DNA of 64,000 nucleotides from Beijerinckia indica subsp. indica ATCC 9039 (GCF_000019845.1 NC_010581.1:3851501-3915500), one strand, 5' to 3'. Counted from the stretch's first letter, positions 26,227 through 37,117 are shown. Translations and numbers: made by a program. Notes: generated by a model not told the origin, from the sequence alone.

Positions 26227-29112
26227 TTAAAAAGGGGGTTCTTCATCCGGCTCCGATGATTTCGCCGCTTTGGCCTTGGTGGTTTTGGCCGTTGCTGCCT
26301 TGCTTGCAGCCTTTTTCGCGGGCGCTTTCTCGGTGGTCGTCGTCTTGCCAGAGGCTTTCTTTGCGGGCGCCTTCTTCGCAGGGGCCTTTTTGGATGCGGC
26401 TCCGGCCTTCTCGTCAATCAGGCGGATGGCCTCTTCGAGCGTCAAAGTTTCCGGCGAGAGACCGGATTTCAAGGTCGCATTGACCTTGCCGTGATTGACA
26501 TAAGGCCCAAAACGGCCTTCCCGCACGGTAATGGGACCGCCCGAAGGGTGCTCGCCGAGGAGTTGGCCCTGCACCGCGCCTTTTCCTCCCCCTTGACCAC
26601 TCGCCTTGGCGGCGAGCAAGGCCAAGCCTTCCTCCAGCGTCAATGTGGTGGGGTCGGCGTCTTTCGGCAAGGTCGCGTTGAGCTTGCCGTAATTGACATA
26701 GGGACCAAAGCGCCCGGCCTTGATCGTGACCTGCCCCCCTTCGGGATGATCACCCAAAACACGGGCAGGCGCGGATTCGCCTTTGCCGAAACGGCGACCG
26801 GTGAGCCCGCTTTCTTTGGCAATGATGAGGTCGATGGCGCGATTGGCGCCAAGGGTCAGAATATCCTCGTCCTTGCCGATATTCGCATAGGTCTTGCCAT
26901 GCTGGACATAGGGACCAAACCGGCCGATGCCCGCCAGAATCGGCTCATGGGTTTCGGGATGGCGCGCAACCTCGCGCGGCAGGGAAAGAAGCCCGAGCGC
27001 CATGTCGAGTGTCAGATCGGCCGGCGCGATCGTCTTGGGCAAGGAGGCGCGTTTGGGCTTTTCGCCTTCGCCGCGCTGCACATAGGCACCAAAGCGCCCA
27101 TCGCGCAGCGAAATCTCCTCGCCTGTTTCGGCATCGACCCCCAGCACCTTGACACCCGGACGATCCGTTTCGCCGTTGCCTCCCTCCGGCCCCGTATCCG
27201 AAAGAGTGCGGGTGAATTTGCACTCCGGATAATTGGAACAGCCGATGAAAGAACCGAATTTGCCGAGCTTCAGCGACAATTGGCCATTTGCGCAAGAAGG
27301 ACAGGCGCGCGGATTGGAGCCATCCCCCTTATCGGGGAAAATATAGGGACCGAGCACTTCATTGAGGCTATCGAGGACTTGTGTGGTGCGCAAATCCTTG
27401 GTGTCGGCGATGGCGCCAGAAAAATCGGCCCAGAAATCGCGCAGGACCTGTTTCCAATCGATCTCGTGATTGGAAATCTTGTCGAGGCTTGATTCCAGAT
27501 CGGCGGTGAAATCATAGCCGACATAGCGGCCAAAGAAGCTTTCGAGAAAAGCCGTAACGAGCCGTCCCTTGTCCTCGGGAATCAGCCGTTTCTTGTCGAT
27601 CCGCACATATTCGCGATCTTTCAGGACGGCGAGCGTCGAGGCATAGGTCGAGGGCCGGCCTATGCCAAGTTCCTCCATGCGCTTGACGAGCGTCGCCTCG
27701 GTAAAGCGCGGTGGCGGCTCGGTGAAATGCTGGCTCGCCTCGATCCTGTCCTTTTTCAAGGGGTCGCCGACCTGCATGGCCGGTAGGCGGCCACCCTCTT
27801 CATCCTCTTCGTCGTCGCGGCCTTCCTGATAGAGTTTCAGGAATCCGTCGAAACGCACCACCTGCCCAGTGGCGCGAAGATCGAGCCGGCGCGCACCAAC
27901 CTCGGCCAGAATATCCACCGTGGTCCGCTCCAGTTCGGCCGATTCCATTTGGCTCGCAATGGTGCGGGTCCAGATCAAATCATAAAGCCGCGCCTGCTCC
28001 GCATCGAGAAAACGAGCGACATGTTTCGGCAGGCGGGCAAGATCGGTCGGTCGGATCGCCTCATGCGCCTCCTGGGCATTCTTGGCCTTGACCTGATAGC
28101 GGCGCGGTGCCTGCGGCACATATTTATCGCCATATTCGGCGGCAATCACTTTCCGCGCGCCAGTGATCGCTTCCGGTGCCAGATCAACGCCATCGGTTCG
28201 CATATAAGTGATGAGGCCCACCGTCTCGCCATCGAGATCGATGCCTTCGTAAAGGCGCTGGGCCAATTGCATGGTGCGCGCTGGTGCAAGCCCCAATTTG
28301 CGCGCCGCCTCCTGTTGCAAGGTCGATGTAGTGAAAGGAGGCGCGGGATTGCGTCTGGCGGGCTTGGCCTCGACCTTGGCCACCGTGAATTTGGCCGTTT
28401 CGAGCGCCGCCTTGAAGGCTTCGGCTTCGGCGCCCGCGCCAATATCGAGCCGGTTGATCTTTTTGCCGTCCGCGCCGACGAGTTTCGCGGAAAAGGGCTG
28501 ATCAGCGGGCGTGCGCAGAAAGGCCGTGAGCGACCAATATTCCCGCGGAACGAAGCGTTCGATCTCCAATTCGCGCTCGCAGACGAGACGCAAGGCGACC
28601 GATTGCACGCGGCCAGCCGAACGCGCCCCCGGCAATTTGCGCCAAAGCACCGGCGAAAGATTGAAGCCGACGAGATAATCAAGCGCCCGGCGCGCGAGAT
28701 AGGCATCGACGAGATCAATGTCGATAGCGCGCGGATGCCGCATGGCGTCGAGAATCGCCGATTGGGTGATCGCATTGAACACCACACGCTCGACCGGCTT
28801 ATCCTTCAGGACCTTTTTGGCCTTGAGCACTTCCAGCACATGCCAGGAAATCGCCTCGCCCTCACGGTCAGGGTCGGTGGCGAGAATCACCCGGTCGGCC
28901 TCCTTCACCGCCTTGGCGATGTCGGCGAGCCGTTTGGCGGATTTGGTGTCGACATCCCAAAGCATGGCGAAGTCGTGGTCGGGATCGACCGAACCATCCT
29001 TGGGCGGCAAATCGCGGACATGACCGAACGAGGCAAAAACTTCGTAATCCTTGCCGAGATATTTATTGATGGTCTTGGCCTTCGCCGGCGATTCGACGAT
29101 GACGACATTCAT
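26227..29112 (-). CDS. topA: DNA topoisomerase I
   Basis: A 961-residue type IA topoisomerase that relaxes negative supercoils. The TOPRIM domain has Glu7 and the ATDPDREGE acidic cluster at 78-86. The catalytic tyrosine is Tyr303 in ITYMRTDG. One four-Cys zinc motif (CPSC and CSNYPEC) is followed by four repeated C-terminal modules each starting GRFG-Y-V. The tail is a Lys/Ala-rich segment with KKAPAK repeats, common in alphaproteobacteria, which binds DNA. Start ATG at 29112. Confidence 0.96.
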   Translation of the reverse strand: MNVVIVESPAKAKTINKYLGKDYEVFASFGHVRDLPPKDGSVDPDHDFAMLWDVDTKSAKRLADIAKAVKEADRVILATDPDREGEAISWHVLEVLKAKKVLKDKPVERVVFNAITQSAILDAMRHPRAIDIDLVDAYLARRALDYLVGFNLSPVLWRKLPGARSAGRVQSVALRLVCERELEIERFVPREYWSLTAFLRTPADQPFSAKLVGADGKKINRLDIGAGAEAEAFKAALETAKFTVAKVEAKPARRNPAPPFTTSTLQQEAARKLGLAPARTMQLAQRLYEGIDLDGETVGLITYMRTDGVDLAPEAITGARKVIAAEYGDKYVPQAPRRYQVKAKNAQEAHEAIRPTDLARLPKHVARFLDAEQARLYDLIWTRTIASQMESAELERTTVDILAEVGARRLDLRATGQVVRFDGFLKLYQEGRDDEEDEEGGRLPAMQVGDPLKKDRIEASQHFTEPPPRFTEATLVKRMEELGIGRPSTYASTLAVLKDREYVRIDKKRLIPEDKGRLVTAFLESFFGRYVGYDFTADLESSLDKISNHEIDWKQVLRDFWADFSGAIADTKDLRTTQVLDSLNEVLGPYIFPDKGDGSNPRACPSCANGQLSLKLGKFGSFIGCSNYPECKFTRTLSDTGPEGGNGETDRPGVKVLGVDAETGEEISLRDGRFGAYVQRGEGEKPKRASLPKTIAPADLTLDMALGLLSLPREVARHPETHEPILAGIGRFGPYVQHGKTYANIGKDEDILTLGANRAIDLIIAKESGLTGRRFGKGESAPARVLGDHPEGGQVTIKAGRFGPYVNYGKLNATLPKDADPTTLTLEEGLALLAAKASGQGGGKGAVQGQLLGEHPSGGPITVREGRFGPYVNHGKVNATLKSGLSPETLTLEEAIRLIDEKAGAASKKAPAKKAPAKKASGKTTTTEKAPAKKAASKAATAKTTKAKAAKSSEPDEEPPF

Positions 29113-29409
29113 GGATCGGCGCCCCCAGGATATGCAAACAAATGGTTAAAAGATGAGTTAATCGATAAAGTAAATTTAGCCAGGCCTGTCGCCTTGGGCT
29201 GTACTTTTTCTGAAACCCAGACGCATCTCGCTCTCGTGAATTCCGGTCATATAGATCAAAAGTATCCGATCCATACCGCCCGCTCAGGCGGCGGGAAGAT
29301 GGGGGAGCAAGCCGCGCCTGTCAAATCCGTCCCTTTCCTGTAAATTTCAAGGGGGCTGCCCAGCGGATGGCTTGCGAAGCAAAGGGAGAAGGTCCTATAG
29401 AAAGCGCCG
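29113..29409. other. Divergent intergenic region topA-pyrB
   Basis: A 297-base gap holding the promoters of topA and pyrB. No gene seen. TTAA motifs at 29143-29158 have an eight-base spacer and do not fit a CtrA site. Confidence 0.5.
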
Positions 29410-30363
29410 ATGTTCCAGCCGCTCTCCTCAAAGCCGTCCTTTCCCCATCGCCATCTGCTTGGGATCGCTGGCCTTTCCGCACAAGATCTGACGATTCTCC
29501 TCGATCTTGCCGAGGAAGCGATCGAAGTTTCGCGGCAAGTCGAGAAAAAGCGCACCAGCCTGCGCGGCCGTACGCTCATTAATTTGTTTTTTGAAGCCTC
29601 CACCCGCACCCAGTCCTCTTTTGAGCTGGCCGGCAAGAGACTCGGCGCCGATGTCATGAATATGTCGGTCGCGACCTCGAGCGTCAAAAAGGGCGAGACC
29701 CTGCTCGATACGGCCATGACCCTGAATGCCATGCGGCCGGATATTATCGTTGTGCGCCATGCCCAGGCCGGCGCCGTGCATCTTCTCGCCCGGGAGGTCG
29801 ATTGCTCGGTCGTCAATGCGGGCGACGGCGCGCATGAGCATCCGACCCAGGCCTTGCTCGATGCGTTGACGATCCGCCGCAACAAGGGCCGCATCGAAGG
29901 CCTCATCGTCGCCATTTGCGGCGATATTCTGCATTCGCGTGTGGCCCGCTCCAATATTCTCTCACTTTCGGCCTTGGGCGCCAGGGTGCGCGTCATCGGT
30001 CCCTCGACGCTCCTGCCCACAGGCATCGAGCAGATGGGCGTCGAAGTGTTCCGCGACATGCGGGAGGGACTCGTCGGCGCCGATATCGTCATGATGCTGC
30101 GGCTGCAACGCGAGCGCATGGACGGTGGTTTCATTCCCTCGCTCAAGGAATATTTCCGCTTCTACGGCCTTGATGAAGAAAAACTGGCTTTGGCGCGCCC
30201 CGACGCCCTGGTCATGCATCCAGGCCCGATGAATCGCGGCGTCGAGATCGCCTCCCGCGTCGCCGATGGACCCCAAAGCCGAATCAGAGAGCAGGTTGAA
30301 ATGGGCGTGGCGGTGCGCATGGCGGTGCTCGAGGCCCTGTCGCAGCATTTGCCGAACGGATAA
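29410..30363 (+). CDS. pyrB: Aspartate carbamoyltransferase catalytic subunit
   Basis: A 317-residue enzyme joining carbamoyl phosphate and aspartate in pyrimidine synthesis. Carbamoyl-phosphate loop [31 protein letters not shown] and the later MHPGPMNRG are all present. There is no pyrI regulatory subunit; the partner is the pyrC-like gene that follows five bases later, as in the class A holoenzymes built from PyrB and a dihydroorotase-like protein. Confidence 0.95.
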   Translation: MFQPLSSKPSFPHRHLLGIAGLSAQDLTILLDLAEEAIEVSRQVEKKRTSLRGRTLINLFFEASTRTQSSFELAGKRLGADVMNMSVATSSVKKGETLLDTAMTLNAMRPDIIVVRHAQAGAVHLLAREVDCSVVNAGDGAHEHPTQALLDALTIRRNKGRIEGLIVAICGDILHSRVARSNILSLSALGARVRVIGPSTLLPTGIEQMGVEVFRDMREGLVGADIVMMLRLQRERMDGGFIPSLKEYFRFYGLDEEKLALARPDALVMHPGPMNRGVEIASRVADGPQSRIREQVEMGVAVRMAVLEALSQHLPNG

Positions 30364-30367
30364 AGCC

Positions 30368-31708
30368 TTGACCTACCGTGTTTCCCCCCAAGTTCCGCCG
30401 CCGCTGGCCCTGGTCAATGCCCGTGTGGTCGATGGCGCGCGGGACCAGGAAGTTCGGGGCGGTGTGCTGGTGCTCGACGGCACGATCGCGGCCTTCGGTC
30501 CCGACGTGACGCCGGCGGCTCTTCCGGCCGGGATTCCCCTCGTCGATTGCCGTGGCGATGTGGTAACGACGGGCCTGATCGACATGCGGGCCTTTGTCGG
30601 CGAGCCCGGCGCCGAATATCGTGAGACCATCGCCTCGGCCACCACGGCGGCGGCGGTTGGCGGCGTCACCACGGTTCTCGCGCGTCCCGATACATTTCCT
30701 CCGGTCGATGAAGCCGCCGTCGTCGATTTCCTTTTGCGCCGCGCCCGCGACACTGGCCGTGTGCGCCTGTTGCCCACCGCCGCCCTCACCAAAGGCCTTA
30801 AAGGCGAGGAAATCGCCGAAATCGGCCTCCTCCTGCAAGCCGGCGCAATTGCCTTCAGCAATGGCCGGACATCGGTGCGCAACGCGCAGGTGATGCGCCG
30901 GCTTCTGGCTTATTCCAAAGATTTCGACGGCCTCATCATTCATTATGCCGAGGACGCCGATCTCGTCGGCGATGGCGTGATGAATGAGGGCGAACGCGCT
31001 TCGCGCCTCGGCCTCGCCGGCATCCCGCGCGAGGCGGAAGCCGTGATGCTCGACCGCGACATGCGCCTCGTGAACCTCACACGCGCCCGCTATCACGCGG
31101 CGCTCGTCACCACGAAGCTTTCCGTGGACATCATCCGCGCGGCCAAGGCGCAAGGGCTGCCCGTCACCTGCGCCACGTCCATTAATCATCTGACCCTGAA
31201 CGAAAACGATATCGGCGATTACCGGACCTTTTTGAAAGTCGCGCCTCCCTTGCGCGATGAGGACGAGCGTCTGGCCCTCGTCGAGGCTTTGGCCGAGGGC
31301 GTGATCGATGTCATCGTCTCCGATCACGACCCGCAGGATGTCGAGACGAAACGCCTGCCCTTCGCCGAAGCCGAATATGGGGCGCTCGGCATCGAAACCA
31401 TGCTGTCGGCGGGCCTCCGCCTCGTGACGAGTGGCCATCTCTCCCTGCCACGACTCATTCGCGCTCTGTCGACGCGCCCGGCCGAGATTCTCGGGCTTGC
31501 GCAAGGCCGTCTCGAAATCGGCGCACCCGCCGATCTTATCCGTTTCGACCCCGAGGAACCCTTTATCGTCGATCGGAAAAAGCTGCATTCACGCAGCCGC
31601 AACACGCCTTTCGATCAGGCGCGGCTCGAAGGTCGCGTCAAACTCACTTTGGTTGGTGGTGAAATCGTATATGAGGTTTCCGGGGCCGGCGAAGCTCTGC
31701 TAAGCTGA
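30368..31708 (+). CDS. pyrC: Dihydroorotase-like partner of PyrB, metal site degenerate
   Basis: A 446-residue amidohydrolase. Active class I dihydroorotases begin their metal site with DxHxHxR; here the equivalent stretch is [11 protein letters not shown] (residues 71-81), so both histidines of HxH are gone. A late Asp (VSDHDPQD, residue 319) and an AED segment after IIHY remain. Non-catalytic PyrC' proteins of this kind hold the PyrB trimers together, and another gene supplies the activity. The start is TTG at 30368, just after the pyrB stop; the frame is open back to 30266 inside pyrB. Confidence 0.85.
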   Translation: MTYRVSPQVPPPLALVNARVVDGARDQEVRGGVLVLDGTIAAFGPDVTPAALPAGIPLVDCRGDVVTTGLIDMRAFVGEPGAEYRETIASATTAAAVGGVTTVLARPDTFPPVDEAAVVDFLLRRARDTGRVRLLPTAALTKGLKGEEIAEIGLLLQAGAIAFSNGRTSVRNAQVMRRLLAYSKDFDGLIIHYAEDADLVGDGVMNEGERASRLGLAGIPREAEAVMLDRDMRLVNLTRARYHAALVTTKLSVDIIRAAKAQGLPVTCATSINHLTLNENDIGDYRTFLKVAPPLRDEDERLALVEALAEGVIDVIVSDHDPQDVETKRLPFAEAEYGALGIETMLSAGLRLVTSGHLSLPRLIRALSTRPAEILGLAQGRLEIGAPADLIRFDPEEPFIVDRKKLHSRSRNTPFDQARLEGRVKLTLVGGEIVYEVSGAGEALLS

Positions 31709-31757
31709 GTTTGTAGACTATTCGCAGGTCCGTTCCCGATCGAGCAAGGATGCCAGC

Positions 31758-32351
31758 GTGTTCGTGCCTCTCGCCACCTTCCTCCTTGGTTATTTTCTCG
31801 GCGCCATTCCCTTCGGCCTGTTGCTGACGCGGGCCGCGCGGACGGAAGACCTTCGTTCGATCGGCTCGGGTAATATTGGCGCGACCAATGTGCTGCGCAC
31901 CGGGCGCAAGGATCTCGCCGCCTTGACGCTGCTGCTCGATGCCCTGAAGGGCACCGCCGCCGTGCTGATCGCCCGCAGCTTTTTTGGCCCTGACTCCACT
32001 CTGCCGCTGTTTGCCGCGGCAGGAGCTTTTCTCGGCCATGTCTATCCGGTCTGGCTCAAATTCGCGGGCGGCAAAGGGGTCGCCACCTATCTTGGCTGTC
32101 TTATCGGCCTCGCTTGGCCGGCGGGGCTCGCCTTCGCCCTGGTCTGGCTCGCGGTCGCGGCGCTGACGCGCTATTCCTCGGCGGCGGCGCTCGCCGCCAG
32201 CGCGCTCACGCCTGCCATTCTCTGGCTCCTTGGCGAACCGGCGGCCGCGCTGCTCTATCTCACCCTCACTCTGATTCTCTGGTATAAGCACAAAGGCAAT
32301 ATTGCCCGTCTGCGGGCCGGGCAGGAAACCCAGATCGGCAATAAGGGATGA
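31758..32351 (+). CDS. plsY: Glycerol-3-phosphate acyltransferase PlsY
   Basis: A 197-residue inner-membrane enzyme that acylates glycerol-3-phosphate with acyl-phosphate. The family motifs [21 protein letters not shown] and [10 protein letters not shown] are seen between about five membrane helices. The start is GTG at 31758, seven bases after AAGGA. It overlaps dprA by four bases. Confidence 0.95.
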   Translation: MFVPLATFLLGYFLGAIPFGLLLTRAARTEDLRSIGSGNIGATNVLRTGRKDLAALTLLLDALKGTAAVLIARSFFGPDSTLPLFAAAGAFLGHVYPVWLKFAGGKGVATYLGCLIGLAWPAGLAFALVWLAVAALTRYSSAAALAASALTPAILWLLGEPAAALLYLTLTLILWYKHKGNIARLRAGQETQIGNKG

Positions 32352-33637
32352 GCGGCGAGACGCTCTTCCCCCTTGCCCAGAAAGAGCTGGATGAACGCGA
32401 GCGCTTCGATTGGCTGCGTCTGTCACGCAGCGAGATGATCGGCCCGCGAACCTTTCTCTCCTTGCTCGATCGCTATCGCAGCGCCAGTTCCGCTCTCGCT
32501 GCTGTACCGGATCTTGCCCGGCGAAAGGGCCGGCCCATCAAGCTCGCCGACACGAGCGACGTTGAGCGCGAATGCGAGGCGCTGGCAGCAGCAGGCGGTT
32601 CCTTCATCGCGCTTTGCGAACCCGATTATCCGCCACTTCTGCGCCTCATTGATGCGCCACCCCCGATCATTGCCGTGCGTGGCCGGCGCGAGAGCCTCGC
32701 TCGTGCCAAGGTGGCCATCGTCGGCGCCCGCAATGCATCGGCCGCCGGTCTCGTCTTTACCGAGCGCCTGTCACGGGAAATCGCCAAGGCGGGCTATGTC
32801 ATCGTCTCGGGACTCGCGCGCGGCATCGATGCGAAGGCGCATCAGGCGGCACTCGAAACCGGCACCATTGCGGTGCTGGCCGGCGGGCTCGGCCGCATCT
32901 ATCCGGCAGAACATGCCCCCCTGCTCGAACGCTTGCTTGGTGAGGGCGCCGCGATCAGTGAAATGCCCTTCCATTGGGAGGCACGCGGCCGCGATTTTCC
33001 GCGCCGTAACCGCATCGTCTCGGGCTTGAGTCTTGGACTTGTCGTGGTCGAGGCAGCGCGCCAGTCGGGCTCGCTGATCACCGCGCGCTTTGCCGCCGAT
33101 CAAGGCCGCCAGATCTTTGCCGTGCCGGGCTCCCCGCTTGATCCACGCGCCGAAGGCCCGAATGATCTTTTGCAGGAGGGAGCGACCTTCTGCACCAAGC
33201 CGGACGATGTCATCGACGCTCTAGCGAACCAGAGAAACCATGTCGCGCGACCGGGCTTTGCCGAGGCCAGCGCGCCGTCCGACGGAGCGGATCTTTTGTG
33301 GGATGAGATCGATTTTCTGGAGACGGATGCCTCCGTTTTCAGAAAATCGATCAAGGCGGAATGGGATGAAGAGACCGTCCCCACGCCCGCAGCAGCCCTC
33401 TTTTCAGATGAATCAGCCGTGCTGATCGCATCGGACGGTCAGGACCATCCGGATCAAGCAAGCCTCAAGGAACGGATCATTGCGCTTCTGGGGCCAGCGC
33501 CTGTTTCCGTCGATGAACTAGCGCGGGCGGCGGCAAGCCCGCCCGGTGAACTTCAAGCCGTGCTATTGATTCTCGAACTCGAAGGCCGGCTCACCCGTCA
33601 TGGCGCTAGTCTCGTGTCTCTGCTGTCGCGATCTTGA
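32348..33637 (+). CDS. dprA: DNA processing protein DprA
   Basis: A 429-residue protein that loads RecA on incoming single strands in natural transformation. An N-terminal SAM-like region precedes the Rossmann domain with [36 protein letters not shown] and [12 protein letters not shown]. An extended linker and a C-terminal winged helix ([11 protein letters not shown]) follow. It overlaps plsY. Confidence 0.93.
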   Translation: MSGETLFPLAQKELDERERFDWLRLSRSEMIGPRTFLSLLDRYRSASSALAAVPDLARRKGRPIKLADTSDVERECEALAAAGGSFIALCEPDYPPLLRLIDAPPPIIAVRGRRESLARAKVAIVGARNASAAGLVFTERLSREIAKAGYVIVSGLARGIDAKAHQAALETGTIAVLAGGLGRIYPAEHAPLLERLLGEGAAISEMPFHWEARGRDFPRRNRIVSGLSLGLVVVEAARQSGSLITARFAADQGRQIFAVPGSPLDPRAEGPNDLLQEGATFCTKPDDVIDALANQRNHVARPGFAEASAPSDGADLLWDEIDFLETDASVFRKSIKAEWDEETVPTPAAALFSDESAVLIASDGQDHPDQASLKERIIALLGPAPVSVDELARAAASPPGELQAVLLILELEGRLTRHGASLVSLLSRS

Positions 33638-33666
33638 AGGACAGCGACAGCAGAGACACTGTTTTC

Positions 33667-34167
33667 TCAGCACCGCTTGACACGCCCGCGCGCCCGCTCG
33701 AGCGCGCCTTCCCGCAATTCACAATAAAGAAGCCGGGCAGGATCAACGGGCCCTATGAAGGTCAGATGGCCCGGAGGTACGGGGCGAAAACCCATTCGGG
33801 CATAATAGGGCTCGTCGCCGACGAGAAGGACGAGTTCATGCCCTTGGCTTTGCGCCGCCTCCAGCGATTTCAGGACGAGGGCCTCGCCAATGCCCCCGGA
33901 ACGAAAGGCTGGCTCCACGGTCAAGGGCCCGAGCAGCAAAGCCTGTGTGTCACCGCAGCGGATGCGGGTGATCCGATTGGCGCCAACAAGCAACGTCCCG
34001 ACGCGCGCCACGAAGGAGAGCGCATAATCAGGCTCCTGGCCTTCGCGCAGCCGATAGGCCGAACGCGCGAAACGGCCGGGTCCGAAGGTGCGCTCGTCGA
34101 GTTTTTCGATGGCCCCCTGATCGGCCTGCGTCTGCGGCATCAAGATCAGGGACAGATCGGCGGCCAT
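33667..34167 (-). CDS. GNAT-family N-acetyltransferase
   Basis: A 166-residue acyltransferase. The acetyl-CoA loop is in LTVEPAFRSGGIGEALV, followed by ELVLLVGDEPYYARMGFRPV, typical of the YhbS branch. The substrate is unknown. It is convergent with dprA, which ends 30 bases away. The opposite-strand frame of similar length has no family features. Confidence 0.83.
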   Translation of the reverse strand: MAADLSLILMPQTQADQGAIEKLDERTFGPGRFARSAYRLREGQEPDYALSFVARVGTLLVGANRITRIRCGDTQALLLGPLTVEPAFRSGGIGEALVLKSLEAAQSQGHELVLLVGDEPYYARMGFRPVPPGHLTFIGPVDPARLLYCELREGALERARGRVKRC

Positions 34168-34197
34168 GACGATTCCTCAATGATGGACTAAAAGGCC

Positions 34198-34237
34198 TCT
34201 CCCTTTTGAGATAATTCCGTAGCCTTTCAAAGGGAGA
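34198..34237. other. Imperfect inverted repeat between divergent genes
   Basis: TCTCCCTTTTGA (34198-34209) and TCAAAGGGAGA (34227-34237) pair apart from one bulged base. It lies 31 bases before the GNAT gene on its upstream side and 130 bases before corA; it could be an operator or an RNA hairpin. Confidence 0.35.
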
Positions 34238-34365
34238 TATGCGGCCAATCGATTTTAATGGATCAAGCCCCCATATTGCCATGGCCGCGCTCGGTATGGT
34301 TGTCACCCTTCCATGCGATAAGGTTTTGTGGCTGATCGCTCGTTTGGAACAATTTTCACAAAACC

Positions 34366-35352
34366 ATGCTGACTTTCCATTCCTCCCTTACGAACACAGC
34401 CGTACCGGTCGCTCTCGACGCGCGGGTTCTGCCGACCGAGATCAATTGGATTGATGCCGTCAGTCCCTCGGAGCCCGAGAGGGCATTCCTCGAACGCGTG
34501 CTGGGGACACGGATTCCCACTTTCGCGGATCTCTCTGAAATCGAAAGCACAAGCCGTATCTATAGCAACGGCGGCTATCTTTTTCTCAGTATGCCGGCGA
34601 TCTTCCGGGGCGATGAAAATGTTCCGATCACGACGCCGCTCGGCTTCGTGCTGTCGAAGTCGCTGCTCATCAGCTTGCGTTTTGAACCTTTGAAATCATT
34701 CGAGAATCTACAGGCTCACATCACCCGCAAGGATGCTGAAGGATCAGGCGGCGCCCATGCTTTCGTCGCCATTCTCGAAGTCATCATCGATCATGTCGCC
34801 GATTTGCTCGAGCACATCGGCACCGATCTCGATTGCATCTCGCAGGATATTTTCGGCTTTTCGAGCGGTCCCGAAAGCCCGGCGCGTCGCAAGAACGGAA
34901 AGGATCTGCGCGAGGTGTTGCGGCGCATCGGCCGCATCGGCAATCTCACCTCGAAACTCAGCGAAATGCTGCTCGGCGTCGGCCGTATCATCCCCTTTGT
35001 CGTCAGCAACCCGAGCATCGAATTGTCGAGTGATGAGAAGAGCCGGCTGAACAATCTCGGCCGCGATATCGCCTCCCTCAACGAATACGAGACCCGTCTG
35101 ACCGACAAGACCCAGTTCCTGCTCGATGCGACTTTGGGCCTGACCAATGTCGATCAGAACGATATTTTCCGCATTCTGACGGTTGTTTCGGTCGTCGGCA
35201 TACCGCCGACTTTCATTGCCAGCATGTATGGCATGAATTTCAAGAATATCCCCGAATATGACTGGGCCTTCGGCTATCAATATGGCTTGGCCCTGATCTT
35301 CATTTCTACGCTCCTGCCCCTGCTTTGGTTCAAGCGAAAAGGCTGGTGGTAG
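34366..35352 (+). CDS. corA: CorA-family magnesium/divalent cation transporter
   Basis: A 328-residue channel subunit with a large cytoplasmic N-terminal domain and two C-terminal helices. The signature YGMNF (filter GMN) lies between them, and the protein ends in a basic patch, FKRKGWW. CorA pentamers carry Mg2+ and sometimes Co2+ or Ni2+; a Zn-efflux role is known for some relatives. Confidence 0.92.
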   Translation: MLTFHSSLTNTAVPVALDARVLPTEINWIDAVSPSEPERAFLERVLGTRIPTFADLSEIESTSRIYSNGGYLFLSMPAIFRGDENVPITTPLGFVLSKSLLISLRFEPLKSFENLQAHITRKDAEGSGGAHAFVAILEVIIDHVADLLEHIGTDLDCISQDIFGFSSGPESPARRKNGKDLREVLRRIGRIGNLTSKLSEMLLGVGRIIPFVVSNPSIELSSDEKSRLNNLGRDIASLNEYETRLTDKTQFLLDATLGLTNVDQNDIFRILTVVSVVGIPPTFIASMYGMNFKNIPEYDWAFGYQYGLALIFISTLLPLLWFKRKGWW

Positions 35353-35645
35353 TCAGATAAATCCGCGCTGATCGGGAACGAAAATAACGCACCACACATT
35401 GGCCTGCGGGATGGCTCATCGGTTCGGCCGCGAGCCAACTCTTCGTGTCACCCCCTTTGAAGGCACCGTCTTCAAGGGAAAGAGAGCATTTAAACAAAGA
35501 GATAGATGGCAGAGTCGGCGGTTTCCGACGGGCTTCGTCTCAAGGAAAGAACAACAGAGAGGGCCTTAAACCCTCAATGCCTCTCGGTCCGAAAGGCGCT
35601 CGCGCGTCGAAGCCTTGATCCTGCTTCAAGTCAAGGGAGAAGGCT

Positions 35646-36398
35646 ATGCTGAAAAAACTGGCCATCACGGCCTCGATTCTTGCTCTGATGAGCGGGACCG
35701 CTCTGGCGCAAACGTCCACCACGAATCCGCGTCCCACGACGGGACAGCCCGTCACGACAGCGCCAGCTAGTTCGGGCCGCTGGCTCGCATCCACCGTTTA
35801 CAAGGCCGACATCTATGATGCATCCGACAACAAGATCGGCACCATCAATGATCTCGTCATGGATGGGTCGGGCAACATCACGACGGCGGTGGTCGGCGTC
35901 GGTGGTTTTCTCGGAATGGGTCAGAAGGATGTAGCCGTTCCCTTCGGAGATCTCAAAATATCCGCTCGCGAGGGTAAGAATTGGTTCGTGTTGGACCGCA
36001 CCAAGGACCAATTGCAGGCAGCGCTGCCGTTCGACAAGCAAGCGGCACTGGCGACGTCTTCAAAAACCGGACGGTCCGTGGCCACGACGCCCTCTTCCCT
36101 CTCAGCAAACCCCTGGCTCGCATCGGAAATCTACAGAGCGGATATCTACGACCAGGCCGATAACAAGATCGGCGTTGTCGATGATCTCGTCATGAATGAC
36201 TCCGGCCAAATCACCACCGCCGTCATCGGTGTGGGTGGTTTCCTCGGAATGGGCGAGAAAAATGTGGCGGTGCCCTTCTCCGATCTGAAAGTCGCCGCTC
36301 GCGAAGGCAAAGAGCGGTTCATTCTGGATCGCAGCAAGGATCAGTTGAAGGCGGCTCCTTCCTTCGACAAGAAAGCGGCTGTTACGGAAAAAATGTAA
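35646..36398 (+). CDS. Exported protein with two PRC-barrel domains
   Basis: A 250-residue secreted protein. The signal peptide is cut near residue 21 (GTALA|Q). Two very similar PRC-barrel modules follow at about 47-132 and 158-242, each with Y-ADIYD, DNKIG, DLVM, VGVGGFLGMG and VAVPF-DLK. They are joined by a Ser/Thr-rich linker. Single-copy PRC-barrel proteins of this form are common in Rhizobiales and of unknown role. An internal duplication is the simplest origin. Confidence 0.85.
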   Translation: MLKKLAITASILALMSGTALAQTSTTNPRPTTGQPVTTAPASSGRWLASTVYKADIYDASDNKIGTINDLVMDGSGNITTAVVGVGGFLGMGQKDVAVPFGDLKISAREGKNWFVLDRTKDQLQAALPFDKQAALATSSKTGRSVATTPSSLSANPWLASEIYRADIYDQADNKIGVVDDLVMNDSGQITTAVIGVGGFLGMGEKNVAVPFSDLKVAAREGKERFILDRSKDQLKAAPSFDKKAAVTEKM

Positions 36399-36775
36399 TT
36401 GCCGGATTGAGACCATCACCCCTTATACCAACGGTCATAATAAATGACCGTTGGACTGCTCTTGAATTTTCGCTCTCGCTTTGAAAAAGCGAAAATTCAA
36501 GAAAGGAACCAAAGATCGTTCTTTACGACCTTTGGTATTATCGTGTGATGCCTCCACGACCCAAGGTCGCCAAAAGCGGCCTTGGGTTCGGCTATCCTGG
36601 CCAAGCGGTTCCCCAGACAAGCTGTCTTGCCATTACATTTTCCACCGTCCACCCGAGGCGGGACTTGACGCCAAACGCCTTCTCCCCTATGAGCCAAGGT
36701 TCATAGAGGCGGGCACTTCGGCATTCCTTGCTGGCAGTCCCTGGCCGTCTTACAGCCCCATTTAAGGAAACTCCC
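36399..36775. other. Intergenic region holding repeat copy A
   Basis: A 377-base gap: the 123-base repeat (36419-36541), then the rpmB promoter region, with no gene seen. Confidence 0.5.
36419..36541. repeat. 123-base three-hairpin repeat, copy A
   Basis: Three inverted repeats in a row. The first has arms CCAACGGTCAT and ATGACCGTTGG. The second has 14-base arms CTTGAATTTTCGCT and AGCGAAAATTCAAG. The third has ACCAAAGATCGT and ACGACCTTTGGT with one mismatch. It aligns end to end with copy B at 51986-52108 and has the same length. In the first hairpin the two copies differ on both arms together, so pairing is kept. Confidence 0.85.
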
Positions 36776-37072
36776 ATGTCCCGCCGTTGCGAATTGACCG
36801 GGAAAGCCGTGCTGACCGGCAATCTGGTCAGCCATTCGAACCGTAAGACGCGGACGCGGTTCCTGCCCAATCTCTGCAATGTGACCTTGATTTCGGATAC
36901 ATTGCAGCGCCGCATTCATTTCCGTGTCGCCGCCGCCACTCTGCGTTCGGTTGAACATCGCGGCGGACTCGATGCTTTTCTCGTGAAGGCCGCCGATGCG
37001 CAATTGTCGCCCGGCGCTCTTTCCGTCAAGCGCGAGATCGTCAAGAAGCAGGCGGCCGCGGCAGCCCAATAA
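36776..37072 (+). CDS. rpmB: 50S ribosomal protein L28
   Basis: A 98-residue L28 with the family start [12 protein letters not shown] and the [12 protein letters not shown] motif. ATG 36776 follows AAGGA; the longer frame to 36728 is rejected. A strong terminator follows, so it is transcribed alone. Confidence 0.95.
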   Translation: MSRRCELTGKAVLTGNLVSHSNRKTRTRFLPNLCNVTLISDTLQRRIHFRVAAATLRSVEHRGGLDAFLVKAADAQLSPGALSVKREIVKKQAAAAAQ

Positions 37073-37117
37073 GAGACGGAAACCTAAGCGGTTCCGTTCT
37101 CTGTTCAAAGAGATCAT

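Noticed and set aside
29143-29158. TTAA pair upstream of topA as a CtrA site
   Set aside because: The spacer is eight bases, while CtrA sites need seven.
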